64,000 bases of DNA from Pholiota molesta (lineage: Eukaryota > Basidiomycota > Agaricomycetes > Agaricales > Strophariaceae): the NCBI GenBank assembly GCA_014925825.1, contig JACGCK010000059.1, forward strand, positions 1 through 64,000, in the 5' to 3' direction. Below the pieces are notes generated by a model that was not told the origin of the DNA, did not search any database, and saw only the letters and a list, made by a program, of their open reading frames with translations. The first letter of the stretch is position 1. Every line of letters starts with the position of its first letter. Below are positions 46,984-58,100 of this stretch, piece by piece. The position numbers and the translations under genes were made by a program.

Positions 46984-47589
46984 AAGCGCATAATCGGCGA
47001 GGACGACAAGTGCGCGCTATGGGTGGCGGTAAGCATATCACGAATGCAGAGACTGGTAGCGATATACTTACTCCGCGTTCCAGGTGGTTGAAGCGCGAAG
47101 GGCCGTCTGTGAGGGAGGAATAGATTAGTGCGGTGCGTATGTCATGCTAAAGGGCAGCGCTCACTATGCCTTTTGCTCGCCGCTATCCATTACTTGCACG
47201 CGGCATGGAATGCGAGGGGGCGCGCACCCACGTTGTGAACGGCTGTCTGCTGTAGCCGACGTAAGATGCGGTGCGTTAATGGTTTGGCTTATCACTTGAA
47301 AATGACGACAGCTCACTTGTAGGACAGGCGCACCGTATCGCCATCGACGAGTGGACGAGAGACGAGGGCAGCGCGAGCAGCTGCGAGCATAACCGTCGAG
47401 GTCGACGGGATAGAGTGAGCGAAGTGGATATCAGGAGAGGAGAGGAGAACAGAGGAGAGCAGGATGAGGGAATGAGGTGAATATCTCTAGTCTTATATAC
47501 TGCTTTGTGTACGTACATTGAATGAGAACGGTGGCATTGCAAACATCTCGGCTAGGGTCCGCAAACGCTAAGCGAATCTCGATCCGCAT
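46593..47589 (-). CDS. Unidentified spliced gene U, open copy in unit B
   Basis: A six-exon model (47589-47517, 47380-47317, 47249-47194, 47106-47072, 47016-46922, 46866-46593) keeps one frame for 198 residues with GT-AG junctions. Readable parts are MRIEIRLAFADPSRDVCNAT, LVDGDTVRLSY, RQPFTTWVRAPSHSMPRANG, PSRFNHLERG, ALVVLADYALYTDAVPLRDW and ASQPRCWIDLG. The frame continues upstream of the ATG, so the true start may be farther. I do not recognise the family. The last exon is doubtful because the plus strand there also looks coding: a segment reading NDGSFTNEGLTNEDDTERAG can be spliced through GTGAGC...CCTAG to RGWLAQSRKGTASV and a stop. Coding on one strand is likely; which one is not settled. 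Confidence 0.35.
47434..47448 (+). repeat. GGAGA microsatellite, three units (unit B)
   Basis: This is the short allele of the same pentanucleotide repeat, in the first intron of the gene U model on the minus strand. Confidence 0.8.
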
Positions 47590-47669
47590 CTCCTCCTCCT
47601 CCGTTTTCTCATCCGCGTCCGTTGCTCGTCCTTGCCAGTGTCTTGTAGAACGATCTGTTATCAATAAAA

Positions 47670-50200
47670 ATATCTAAAGGTCAACTTAATACAACTAGAA
47701 TACAGAAAAGCGAGCCGTTTATTGTGGTTTATTCGTTATTGAGCGTGAAGTTCATGTTTCTACATTTTCAAGATTATGAACCTCGTCTGCACAGCGGCCA
47801 AGTACAATTGCTACCCACTCACCCAACGAATCTTACCCGGGTAAGACCCACTTCTGTGTCGTAAAACCAAAGGGAAACGGCACTAGATTGCTTCTTCCAT
47901 GCATTGCCCCGAAGCTAACCATTCAGCAAATGCATCTTCTCGCAGGCGGAAAGTTCAAGCGCACCATCTTCGCTGCCAGCGCACCCAAGAGGACCCTTGA
48001 TGGCACTAATATTAGCGTGTTACGTGGCTTTTTCTAGGTCCCCGTGAGATGCGCAACGGACTGGAAATGCGATATGGGGTGGGAGGAGAAGGTCATGTTC
48101 GGTATGGATATCCTTGTCTGCCCCAAGCTGGCCGCTCCAAATTTCTGGTATCCAATAGAATCGCATTGGGGCTATGTATTACCACATTCTTTAGTCTCCC
48201 AGACGGAATTGAGAAGAGCGCAGCGGACGCGCTCTGCAAGCTCTGAGATGGAACTGATGGCATCTTGATTTCCATCGTCTCGTACATCCCACTGCATCGC
48301 GGTCGCAGAGATCAAATAGAGTGTTACTACTGTAGACAGGTATGTAATACTGATTTGAAATCGATGCTTTCTCTGTGTTTCAAATGACGAATTGCAAGAG
48401 GAGGAACGCATTGTTTCAAGAGTACTTAAATTTCTGGATGCCGGCGGCCGATCTCTGTGTTCAACTGGAATAAAAATCTAAATTCATCAAAGATAAGATA
48501 CAACTAACCATAGCCGCATCTGCAGCTCATCTGTAATGCAAATGTACGCCGTTTTGAGAGTGTATTCTGCCACATTCAGTACGGGCGCCTAATAATGGCA
48601 CGGTACGCACAGCCATTCACTCGCCGCAACAAGCTACCAACGACGTCTTGCTTCCATCGCTCCAATGTAACTTGAGATAACGGTTGAGTTTTACGACCAT
48701 TCAGTGTTGCAAAATCACCGAACTCCTTAATCGACGCCCCGAACCTAAGCATTCAGCGAATGCAGCCTCTTGCAGGCGAGAAGTTCAAGCGCGCTCTAAA
48801 GGTCAACTTAATACAACTAGAATACAGAAAAGCGAGCCGTTTATTGTGGTTTATTCGTTATTGAGCGTGAAGTTCATGTTTCTACATTTTCAAGATTATG
48901 AACCTCGTCTGCACAGCGGCCAAGTACAATTGCTACCCACTCACCCAACGAATCTTACCCGGGTAAGACCCACTTCTGTGTCGTAAAACCAAAGGGAAAC
49001 GGCACTAGATTGCTTCTTCCATGCATTGCCCCGAAGCTAACCATTCAGCAAATGCATCTTCTCGCAGGCGGAAAGTTCAAGCGCACCATCTTCGCTGCCA
49101 GCGCACCCAAGAGAACCCTTGATGGCACTAATAACGGCGTGTTACGTGGCTTCTTCCAGGTCCCCGTGCGATGTGAAATGGACTGGAAATGCGAAATGGG
49201 GTGGGAGGAGAGGGTCATGTTCGGGACGGATATCCTTGCCTGCCCCAAGCCAGCTGCTCCAAATTTCTGGTGTCCAATAGAATCACATTGGGGCTATGTA
49301 TGACCATATTTTTTAGGATCCCAGATGGAATTGAGAAGAGCGCAGCGGACGCGCGCTGCATACTCTAAGATTGAATTGATGGCATCTTGGTTTCCGTCGT
49401 CTCGTACATCCCGCCACATCGCGGTCGCAGAAATCAAAGGGAATGTTAGTACTGTAGACATGCACGTAATGCATTACCCTGATTTAAAATCGATGCTTTT
49501 TCTGTGTTTCAAACGGCGAATTGGAAGAGGAGCGCGTTATCATAGGATTGCTTGATCGCCAAATACCCGTCTCTGTGATTAACTGGAATAGAGATTTCAA
49601 TTCATTAATAATCTAATCACAACCGTATCTACCTTTAATCTGTAATGAAATGTGCGCCCTTTCGAACGCATGTGTTTTGTGCAACATTATTCAGTGCCGG
49701 CGCCTAAAACGGTGGCACAGGCACACCACGCGCGGCGCTGACCTCGTTCGCTCGCGGCAACAATGGCTTCTCAAAGGATGGTTCCCGGTCACTTTCGAGC
49801 GCATCCACACCGAGCGCGTTGTTATAGGATTGCTTAATCTCTGAATACCTGTCTCTGTGTTCAACTGAAATGGAAGATTTGATTCATGAAAGGTTAGATA
49901 CAGCTGATCATAGTCGCATCTGCTCTTTATCTGTAATCAAATGGGCGCCATTTTGAGAGCATGTGTATTGTGCCACATTCGGTGCCGGTGCCTGAAACGG
50001 TGGCACGGCGGTGCGCACAGCACTCAACGGCTAGCGCTAGTTTCGTTTCGCTCGCGGCTCCAAGCTACCAACGGCGTCTCAAAGGACGCTTCGGTCCGCT
50101 TAAAAATTTACGACATTTCAGCTCGCAACGCTTCAACCCTGCTAAATTTGTGAGCCCATTGTTCTCTGATGACGTTAGCAGAAAGAAGCGGGTTTTGGAC
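47670..50200. repeat. Array of decayed repeats carrying an ORF fragment, unit B
   Basis: This corresponds to 37490-39700 but contains an extra about 320-bp block: 47673-47990 reappears almost unchanged at 48797-49115, inserted right after KFKRA in a second fragment copy. The third fragment (49064-49303) is open from KFKRTIFAASAPKRTLDGTN through VPVRCEMDWKCEMGWEERV to FWCPIESHWGYV and a stop. The offset to unit A rises from about 10180 to about 10500 across the insertion. Confidence 0.55.
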
Positions 50201-50673
50201 TTGCAGTAGTGATTTGGGGATGGAGGCGAAGGTCTGGATTCCAACGTCCATTCTATCCTTGGCTTCTTATTGTGTCATGATGCCGCACAAGGTTGTTGAT
50301 ACTATTCGCGTGATCGGATTGAATCAGCAATATCGAAGCAACTAAAAAGAAATCCTAATTACATTCGGGTGGAAGTATGGGATTATGTATAAGGGAAGTT
50401 TTGCAATTCTCGGAGATGATTAATATAGAATGGGGGCGAAATGTTTGATCAGACTCGTACAACAGTAAAGAAAAGAAATCTATTTCTTAGGAAAAATGTT
50501 ATTAGGATAATCCGGAAATGAATCAAAGTCTCTGGTAGGGAAGGAGTAGCCTTGAGGGTAACTTGAGGGTAATTCATGGCTAATTTATCCGGGATCCCTG
50601 AGCGAATTTTGCAGGGGTCGGAATTAGTTTGGGTCTAAGGATTATTTCTGGACTTGCCAGCGTGCGTTCCAAA

Positions 50674-51005
50674 ATCGAGTCATCGGAGAAATAGTGACGG
50701 AGACGAAGAAGAATTGGTCTGGCTTGGCGTTCTGCGAGTATAAAGACTGGAAATGTTTGGATGGAATCTGTACCATTCCAACCCGTCCTAATGCCCTAAT
50801 TTGTTTCTGTTCCCCATCCACAGCATTATCTACGATGGCGTCGCCATGTCCCAGTGATTGCACATGTGAGTACTTTATTGCATATCTTGCCTTCCACGCA
50901 ACGCGCACTGATTGAGGTTATCTCTAGGTTTGATTATTATCTCTAATTTAAGCGCCCATGGTGCGCTTCTGATTGCGCGCACTTCTATGGCTCTGTATTT
51001 CCCAT
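50674..51005 (+). pseudogene. Spliced gene remnant, unit B
   Basis: This is the counterpart of 40173-40505. Here the start is damaged by an inserted C (AAATCGAG) and exon 2 has CAG TGA where unit A has CAG CGA, but the base missing in unit A is present, giving DEEELVWLGVL. Each unit keeps what the other lost, apart from a TAA shared by both after FDYYL. Confidence 0.4.
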
Positions 51006-51054
51006 GTAAGATGTTTGTCATGCTCTTGCCGTGCTAATCTCCATCCTCTTATTT

Positions 51055-51800
51055 GAATTCGATATTTTGACTTCCCGTGAGCCATCATATGTCTCACTTT
51101 ACCTCTGTTATAGTGACTTTACCATGCTTCAGGTTTCGTTTTTTGTGTCCCGGACTCCCACGGCCCCGAGCTGCACACCGTCCGACATGATTTGCAAGTC
51201 ATAATTTTCTTTATTTATCTTACACCGTGTACTGACTGTGAAGTTGACACTTAGGTCATTCCCAAAGTTTCTGAGTTCCCATGGCCATTAACATGAGAGA
51301 CACTACTTAGGCCCCCAGAATTCTAATTAGATATTTGAATTTCCCGCGAGCGGCGAGCAGACTTGGAAGTTGACACTTAGGTCATTCCCAAAGTTTTCCG
51401 AATTCCTGTGGCCATTAACGTGAGGTCTTATCAATTTCATCCATTCCACATTCTGATTAGATTTTCCAAGTTCCCGTGGCCGTCAATTTGACTTCCCGTG
51501 GCCATCGACGTAAGTTGACCTTTTGTTGCGGCAGCCTCGAATTCGAACATTCACAGCTGTGGTATGTGATTGATTTGAATTTCGGAGCGTATTGACACTA
51601 AATAGGTGCCCATAATTCTAATTAGATATTTGGATTTCCCGCGAGTAGCGAGCAATGGTATGTAAGTGATTCAGAGTGTATTGACACTAATTACCTGCTC
51701 ATATTCTAATTAGATATTCAGATTTCCCGTGAGCAATGCTGCCATTGGCTTCACTTTTATATTTTATCAAATTTGGTATTTGGAATTCCCGCAGATCACT
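51055..51800. repeat. AT-rich tract with a recurring motif, unit B
   Basis: The same motif recurs near 51057, 51318, 51448, 51612, 51702 and 51770. Relative to unit A the last third is rearranged and shortened, and one instance is followed by GTAGCGAGC, absent from the matching place in unit A. Confidence 0.55.
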
Positions 51801-52250
51801 TGCGGATGTAGAAGTACGTGTTTCTATTTCAATTTGGGGACTTTGACTTACCGTGTAATTAACAGGACTTGTTTTTCATATGAATGTCATTTTTATTGTA
51901 AGTGATTCTCATTGAAACTTGACTATTCGCAAAGTTGTCTAACTTTGGCCTTGCAGAAAACTTGAATCCGTGTCGTGATTCCTCGAATTCGTGACCATTG
52001 AGATCTGGCTTGATTGGTGAGTTTTAAAGTTGATATTCGGGAAAATTCATCTAATTGGCGGATAGGGTTACTTCGCGTTTGCACGTATGTTTCGCACGAA
52101 CCCGATTGCACATCCAGAGCACTTGCTCGCGCAAATGCACATCATAGCACTTGCTCACACAAACACAAACTCGGCCGCACTTGTAAGTCATTGAATTTCA
52201 TTTTATGGCACTATCTAACTGGATTTACAGTGTACGCACGTAGATAGATG

Positions 52251-52441
52251 CGGAGTGCGGATGAGCTTGCCCTTCGGGGGGGCTGCACTCTGCGCGCATT
52301 GTACCAGAACCCGATTGGACGTTGTGACCTACATTTTGAAAACTGTACCCCCGTTTAGGCAATTTCACCACCCAAAACACGCCTTTTCGCTCAGGATTCG
52401 CACCGAAAAAGACGTCATCAGGATCAAAAAAGACCACTCAC
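52251..52441. other. Junction between array units B and C
   Basis: The flank is the same as at 42030-42230, including CTTGCCCTTCGGGGGGGC and TGTACCCCCGTTTAGGCA, but here it joins DLD exon 10 directly at CCACTCACC/AGACATCCG. Compared with unit B about 100 bp holding the exon 11 scrap and intron are missing; CACC occurs at both ends of the deleted piece. Confidence 0.55.
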
Positions 52442-54312
52442 CAGACATCCGTCGGCCACCCCTTCGCCCCCGGCACCAGCGCCAGCCCCGCATAGTGCGC
52501 GTTCTTCCTATCGCTCCACAGCTCCTCCGCCTCCTCCTGCGTGCGCGCGAGCTGGAACCCGTGCCGCCGTGCTTCTCCACCACGCGTCTGACGATGGCGG
52601 CGGTCTCCTTGAGCGCCGCGGGCGTCGGGCCCTGGAACTTGAAGAACAGGCTGTCTGCGACGGCGTATTTGCGCTTGGACATCCCGTATGTGTTGATCGC
52701 GCCGATGAAGACGTCGTCGACGAGCTCGACGCATTCTGTGGTGTTGGGATCAGTGGTTGGGAGATGCGATGGGAAGGGAAGGCAAGGACGTACGGATGCC
52801 TACTCCGGTGTTCAAGACGTCTGCGACCGCCTCCGTGGCCTTTTGTACATTGGGAAACTGTACGACTGCCACCGTCGTCGGCAAAAGAGGCGCTAACCGG
52901 ATAGTTACTAGAAATTATAAATCATTAGCCACGTTCACATGGAAGAACATGTTCCAAGTACATTCAGTCACAATGCCCAGCGTTCCTTCCGCACCAATGA
53001 ACAGCTTCGTCGTGTCGAAGCCAGCCGAAGATTTGCGAGACCGACGACGCGTCTTGATGACTTCACCGGAAGGAAGGACGACTGTCTATACAAACGGTTT
53101 CAATATTGAGTTAACGATAAGCCATGGGTGCTTACAGCGTTCAAAAACCATTCGCCTTTCGCGGTCCCATAGCGAACAGCATTGGCTAACGCCGAAACAT
53201 TAATTTTATATGAGAAGAAAACTTTTTTCAGCTTACTTCCGGAGCACCCAGTGCTCAGCATGCCTCCAATCGTGGCTCCTGGGGCTGGGTCGATCTGACG
53301 CAACTAGTCAAGCTTTTGAACTCGAATATCAGCACTCATGACGACCTACAGGAAAAAATAGAGGAATTCCTAACACAGCGTCAGAAATTTGATTATGCGT
53401 CGTATATATTCAATTGTACCTTTCTCCTTCAAAGTCTCGTTGATATCCATCCATCTAGCGCCTGGTTGGCAAACAAGATCGGAATCCGCCTCTAAAAGGG
53501 TGATGTTACACGTCAAATCATTCCCTACGCCTCAATAAAAAAGAAACGTACCATGGATCGCGATGATTTCGTCCATTCGACTCATATCGACACAGATTCC
53601 TCCCGTGGCATGCTATTGGCGATGAAAATCAAGTTAGATACGCGAAGAAGCGAAGAATACGCGCGAATAGCACGTACAGCACGATAATGTCCTTCCAAAC
53701 TCGTCGCGCCTGAATACACGGTAATTGGGACTTTGTACGTCGTGGCAATTCGAACGATCTTCACGACGTCTTCTGTTGAAGCAGGGTATACGACCACACT
53801 GGGCAGCATTTCTAGAGAGCATAATCACGCAGTTAGAATCCAACGTCCTAATTAAATGACAAACAGTACCTACCAGGAAAATGGTCGTTCTCCGAGAACC
53901 CGTGCGTATGCAGCTCGTCCGGATCCGTCGACACCTTCCCAGCGGCATCCTCACCAGCGTTTAAGTCAAGTGCAATCCTGAGCTCCGCGATAGCGCTTTC
54001 GAAGTCCTGCGCAGACCCAAACTGAGGAACTGCCGTGGGATTCGCTCTTTTTGCTTTCCACTCCGAATGCTCTTTCGACAGGTAAAACCCGAGCAAGGAG
54101 CTCACCGCCGCTATCAGTATGGCTGCGCGTGTCGGAAGTGCGTTGGGTGTTTTTGGAGGACGAGCAGACGTGTTGTTGGCTGTACTTAGGAGTCTCTGTC
54201 GACCGAGGGAAGTCGCTGCGTAGGGGTGTGTTTTCGTCCCGATTGGAAGGCTTGCGTTGAAGATATTCTTCCTAACCCGACCTTTCGAGAGCATGCGTGA
54301 TACTGCGAGCAT
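52442..54312 (-). pseudogene. D-lactate dehydrogenase copy C, truncated and frameshifted
   Basis: Exons 1-10 are recognisable. Exon 1 differs from A and B by a short deletion (GRVRKNIFNAS against a longer stretch) and several substitutions. Exon 10 has lost one C (52558-52560, CCC for CCCC), shifting the frame after VVEKHGGTG. Exons 11-13 are absent. Upstream similarity ends near 54732, so this is the right edge of the array. Confidence 0.8.
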
Positions 54313-54732
54313 CGCAATCCGCAGCTAGTAGGTTCTGAAGTGGTGAAGAGAGTTGAGCACAAGGCGAATCCCATTGGACAAAAAAGATGGGTCTTCCATA
54401 CCTCATGTAAGCTATTACATAGCTGTACCATGGGATCCTCCAGATGATCACAGGGTCAGAAACTTCATCAGAATCATTGCCCAAGCCGACCGAGTCACCG
54501 AAAGCCATTCGAAATTCCACCGCTTTCGCAGAGCAGAGGAAGAGTAGATTAGATAGTTCAGAGATCTGATATAGAGAAATGAGATCTGATTTAGAGAAAT
54601 ATCGTTATTCAATAAGAAAAATTACTTGTTGCAACGATAAGTAGCTGGTTGCGACCGAGGAGCAGGCCAACGTTGATGATGTCGGCGGTAATCCAAGGAC
54701 ATGCCGCGATGTTACGTAAAATTTTCACATAC

Positions 54733-54957
54733 ATCGGTTCATGGTAGTGGTTGACTGGAGGCTGGACGTATACACGAACCATAAATATGGATAATATAAT
54801 ACAAATTGAAGTGTCTATTCGAAACTAATCGAAATTCAATAAGGGTGACCTAGTCGGAATAAAACCGAAAAAGAGTGCGTGTGTACCGAGATATGTACGA
54901 AGGAAAGTTATTTACATTGATAATAAGTGGGTACAGCGACTGCGACATCAGCAGTGT
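54733..54957. other. Spacer right of the array
   Basis: AT-rich single-copy DNA between the array edge and the 3' end of the next gene; no feature is seen. Confidence 0.4.
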
Positions 54958-56452
54958 TTAAATTATTGGACGAAATCTCAGCGACTCAGGGTATCCAGAT
55001 TCCGGGTGCGTCTCACTATGAGCCATAGTTTCCGATGCAAGTTGATAAGGCGGAGGTGCAGGACTATAAAGACCGGACTGGTGATCCCGGGACTTCTTCG
55101 TCGACCACTGCCCATCTTTCGAATCTTGCTTTTTACTGTCGCCATACAGTTGCCGGCATGCGCTACCATTCGCATTGGCGACAAGAGAGGCTTTGCCTTC
55201 ATACCCAGAGGAAGTATTCACAGCTGCATGCAAAGGTATAGGCATTGGCATTGGCTGTTCCGACAATGGCGTTAACAGCGTGACACCAGAGGGATAGTGG
55301 CGAGATCGGGCGTTGTTCATAACACGAAGAGCGTTGGCAGGAGCCCTTGTCCTGCTAGCTTTATGTAGTGAAGAGTCAGCTTGAGCAGTCGTACAGACAT
55401 TATCGCCTGCGCCTGTCGCTCTTTCATAAGAACGGTTAGTAAAATATGTGGGAGCAGGCGACGATGGTATATTCGCCTGTCTCATCAGAGGTGACTGAAT
55501 CCAACTAGCGTCAGAGAGATCGGACGTAACACTGTCCTGAGGTGCCTGGCCTCGATTTCTCCAATCAAAGGGACTCTCATACAAGAACCTTGCAGGTTTT
55601 TGCCTCCTTCGCCGACGACAGACAATGAACACAATAAGGCCAACGAGGAAAAGCACGAAAGCCACAACTATCACAGCGATGATAATCGGCACAGTTGATG
55701 GTTTTTTCTTCAGCGCGTTGCCAAGATTCGTCGATGGTGCACTGGATGATTGTGGGGTATTGGTGGCTTCCAAAGGCGCGGATGAAATGGTGGAGGACAC
55801 TGAGCTCGGCGCCGCAGTAGACCCAGGTATCGGCGGCGACGTTGTAATGTTTGCCATGGGGTTATCTTCCACATCGAAGCTAAGGTGGAAAATATCTTAG
55901 CTAACAAAATATCGGAGGAGTTTTTTTGACCTACGTGAACTGATCCAGGACCACATATAAATCCCCTGGGTGAACCGAAAGAACAATCGTGCGTTCTTGT
56001 GTCGTCGTACCGAAATAGCTGAAGGCAACACTAGATGCTACCGTGGCACCTCCTCCGGAGGGCTGTTCTGGAGCATTGGGGTCTTGTAAATTGACGGTGA
56101 AAATCCTGCCATCGATGGTGATATCCGTTGTGACAGGGTACGGCCATCGCGCCGACCAGAAATGAGCGTTGAGAACTGCAACACACGACAACGCTTTATT
56201 AAGGACCACATAATTAGATAGTGGGAAGTCGTACTTACATCTCCCTGTCAACATAGCAGTTGCATTAGGATCATTCGACATCATGTGCGTCCCTCCCGCA
56301 TCCACACCCGGACCATAAATTTTTCCCCAACTCGACAACGTAGGCGCATAGATTATCGAGGGATCCTGGTCGTCTACGGTAATAACCGTCATCGCCTGTA
56401 CATTCCGGACCAGCCATAAGAAGAAAGGGACCCCAGGAAACCAAAGCAGCAT
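54958..56452 (-). CDS. Type I single-pass membrane protein with a beta-rich ectodomain
   Basis: Three exons (56452-56239, 56175-55935, 55879-54958) give 458 residues. A signal peptide (ending near RNVQA) is followed by an ectodomain with VDDQDPSIIYAP, GGTHMMSNDPNA, HFWSARWPYPVTTDITIDG, VNLQDPNAPEQ and LSVHPGDLYVVLDQFTFD. This fits a jelly-roll-like beta sandwich common in Agaricomycete membrane proteins with no assigned function. A Ser/Thr/Pro-rich stalk (about 164-205) leads to one membrane helix (about 215-238) and a CRRRRRQK stop-transfer. The 200-residue cytoplasmic tail is disordered and Pro/Ser-rich. A wall-facing sensor or adhesion role is possible but not shown. Confidence 0.75.
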
Positions 56453-58100
56453 GATACCTCGAAAGAAAGGAGTGTGGGGTCAAGAGGGGTGAAGTCGACG
56501 CTGAGCATCCCAGGTCCTTTCCTTATACATTTACGACATGCGTCCACAACAACAGTGAGGTTGAGACCCTGGATATTCTGTCCAGAATCGTCATAAAGGC
56601 AGAAAGATGTGGACAGGAAGACATGGTGCCGTATTCACAAAATCGACGTAACCGAGGTACTCAGCCGAACTATCAACTCCAGTATACGTTTGGATTTGCA
56701 AAGATTGTGAGAGATATTCCTCCTTCAGAAACAATTGACGGTTTTGAAGAGATCCGCATCATACAAAACGAATAAAGGAACGTATTCAAGGATAACGTTC
56801 AAGCTGAGTTGAAGAAACTCTCGTGCCAGTGCGACGACGTGACATGTACACACAGCCACATCAGTGAGCTGGCCGGGACGTTGATTGACGTTGCCATTGT
56901 GGGCTATTACTCTGATCGTCATCTGTGGGCGTTTGTCCTTGTGCTGGTTTTGGGGATCGAGTTCAAAATGACCCGTCTTCAAACCCACTATACATAACGC
57001 AGACAGAAGGCGTGTAATTGGGTGCTTTCAGTGACTGTGAATTGGGTGAAATCGTAAAATGTTGGCAAAATGAGGGATTATTGGCTAATTGTCTAGTTAG
57101 AGCACATCCGACGGATATCCATGCAGTACGCCGCGGCCTTGAATGAACTTCCGAATCGGACGGAAACGCACAGACACAAATTCGCTTGTTCATGATGGTC
57201 CGAAAATGCTGAAGTCGTGCTTGCCTTGAGTTACTTCCGCCGTTTAGATTCCAGTACTTTGCAGAACGTGCAACAGAAGACTGGGGACAATGAATTTAAT
57301 ATGTCTGATATTAACTTATCGTATCCTACGTGTTGGCAGCGTGCCTCGCAGTGTTCGCTATAGGAATCAAGAGTATAAGAAATGCTTCAGGGAGGACCAT
57401 CCGCAAACCATCCGGCGGCGCCGGTTGCGATGATGGAACCCGTAATAAACCTGCTGTACAAGAGCACGTTTCACGAGACCAATCGCTGCATTTATTAGAG
57501 TTTATTAGGCGCAGTAGCTTATTTCGATGGAAATCAAAGGCATCATAGGTACCACCATATGAAGCAGGTCTCCAATGACACTGGAGACCTGACCGCAGTC
57601 ATTGGAAATTCCAGCCACCCATATATGGAAGCAATTGCCTTTCCTGTCCATCACGATCGGACATTTTAAGTTGATGGCTGTGCCAGGGCGCACGCACGAC
57701 ATCCGATCGTTGTCCATGTTCTTCCCAAAGTTCCCAGACACTGATGCCTACCACTTCGAGGCAATGCCAGCCTGCCCTCCGCGCGCTGCGCAAAGAGCGG
57801 AAGCGACAAGAAGCGATACCCCTTACCTTAGCCACCACTTAAAATATCACTGCGCACCGTCCTTCCCCATGCGTCGTCACTTTGGGTGAGCATAGAAAAG
57901 TGTCTGCGGAGATCATTTGTCAGCGGCAAGGTTATTTTCGCTGCGGATTGCTATCCTTTGGCGTATATTCGGTAATTGGACCTGGACAACCCGGGTTTCA
58001 GTTGTTATCGTTCGCCTCACCGTGTGCGTGTATAAAGGTCAGAACGTTGTTCCTGTCAAACATCACCCCCTTCCACTCTCTTTTTTCATATCGCCTCAGG
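56453..58100. other. Intergenic region between divergent genes
   Basis: This is the shared upstream region of the minus-strand membrane protein and the plus-strand RTA1-like gene. Short frames are present without family features. A CAAGTCAAGA patch after the ATG region is coding and not a repeat. Confidence 0.4.

Noticed and set aside
32000..54732. LTR retrotransposon or Helitron as the cause of the 10-kb units
   Set aside because: No reverse transcriptase, integrase, Rep/helicase, long terminal repeats or target-site duplications were seen; direct tandem duplication explains the units.
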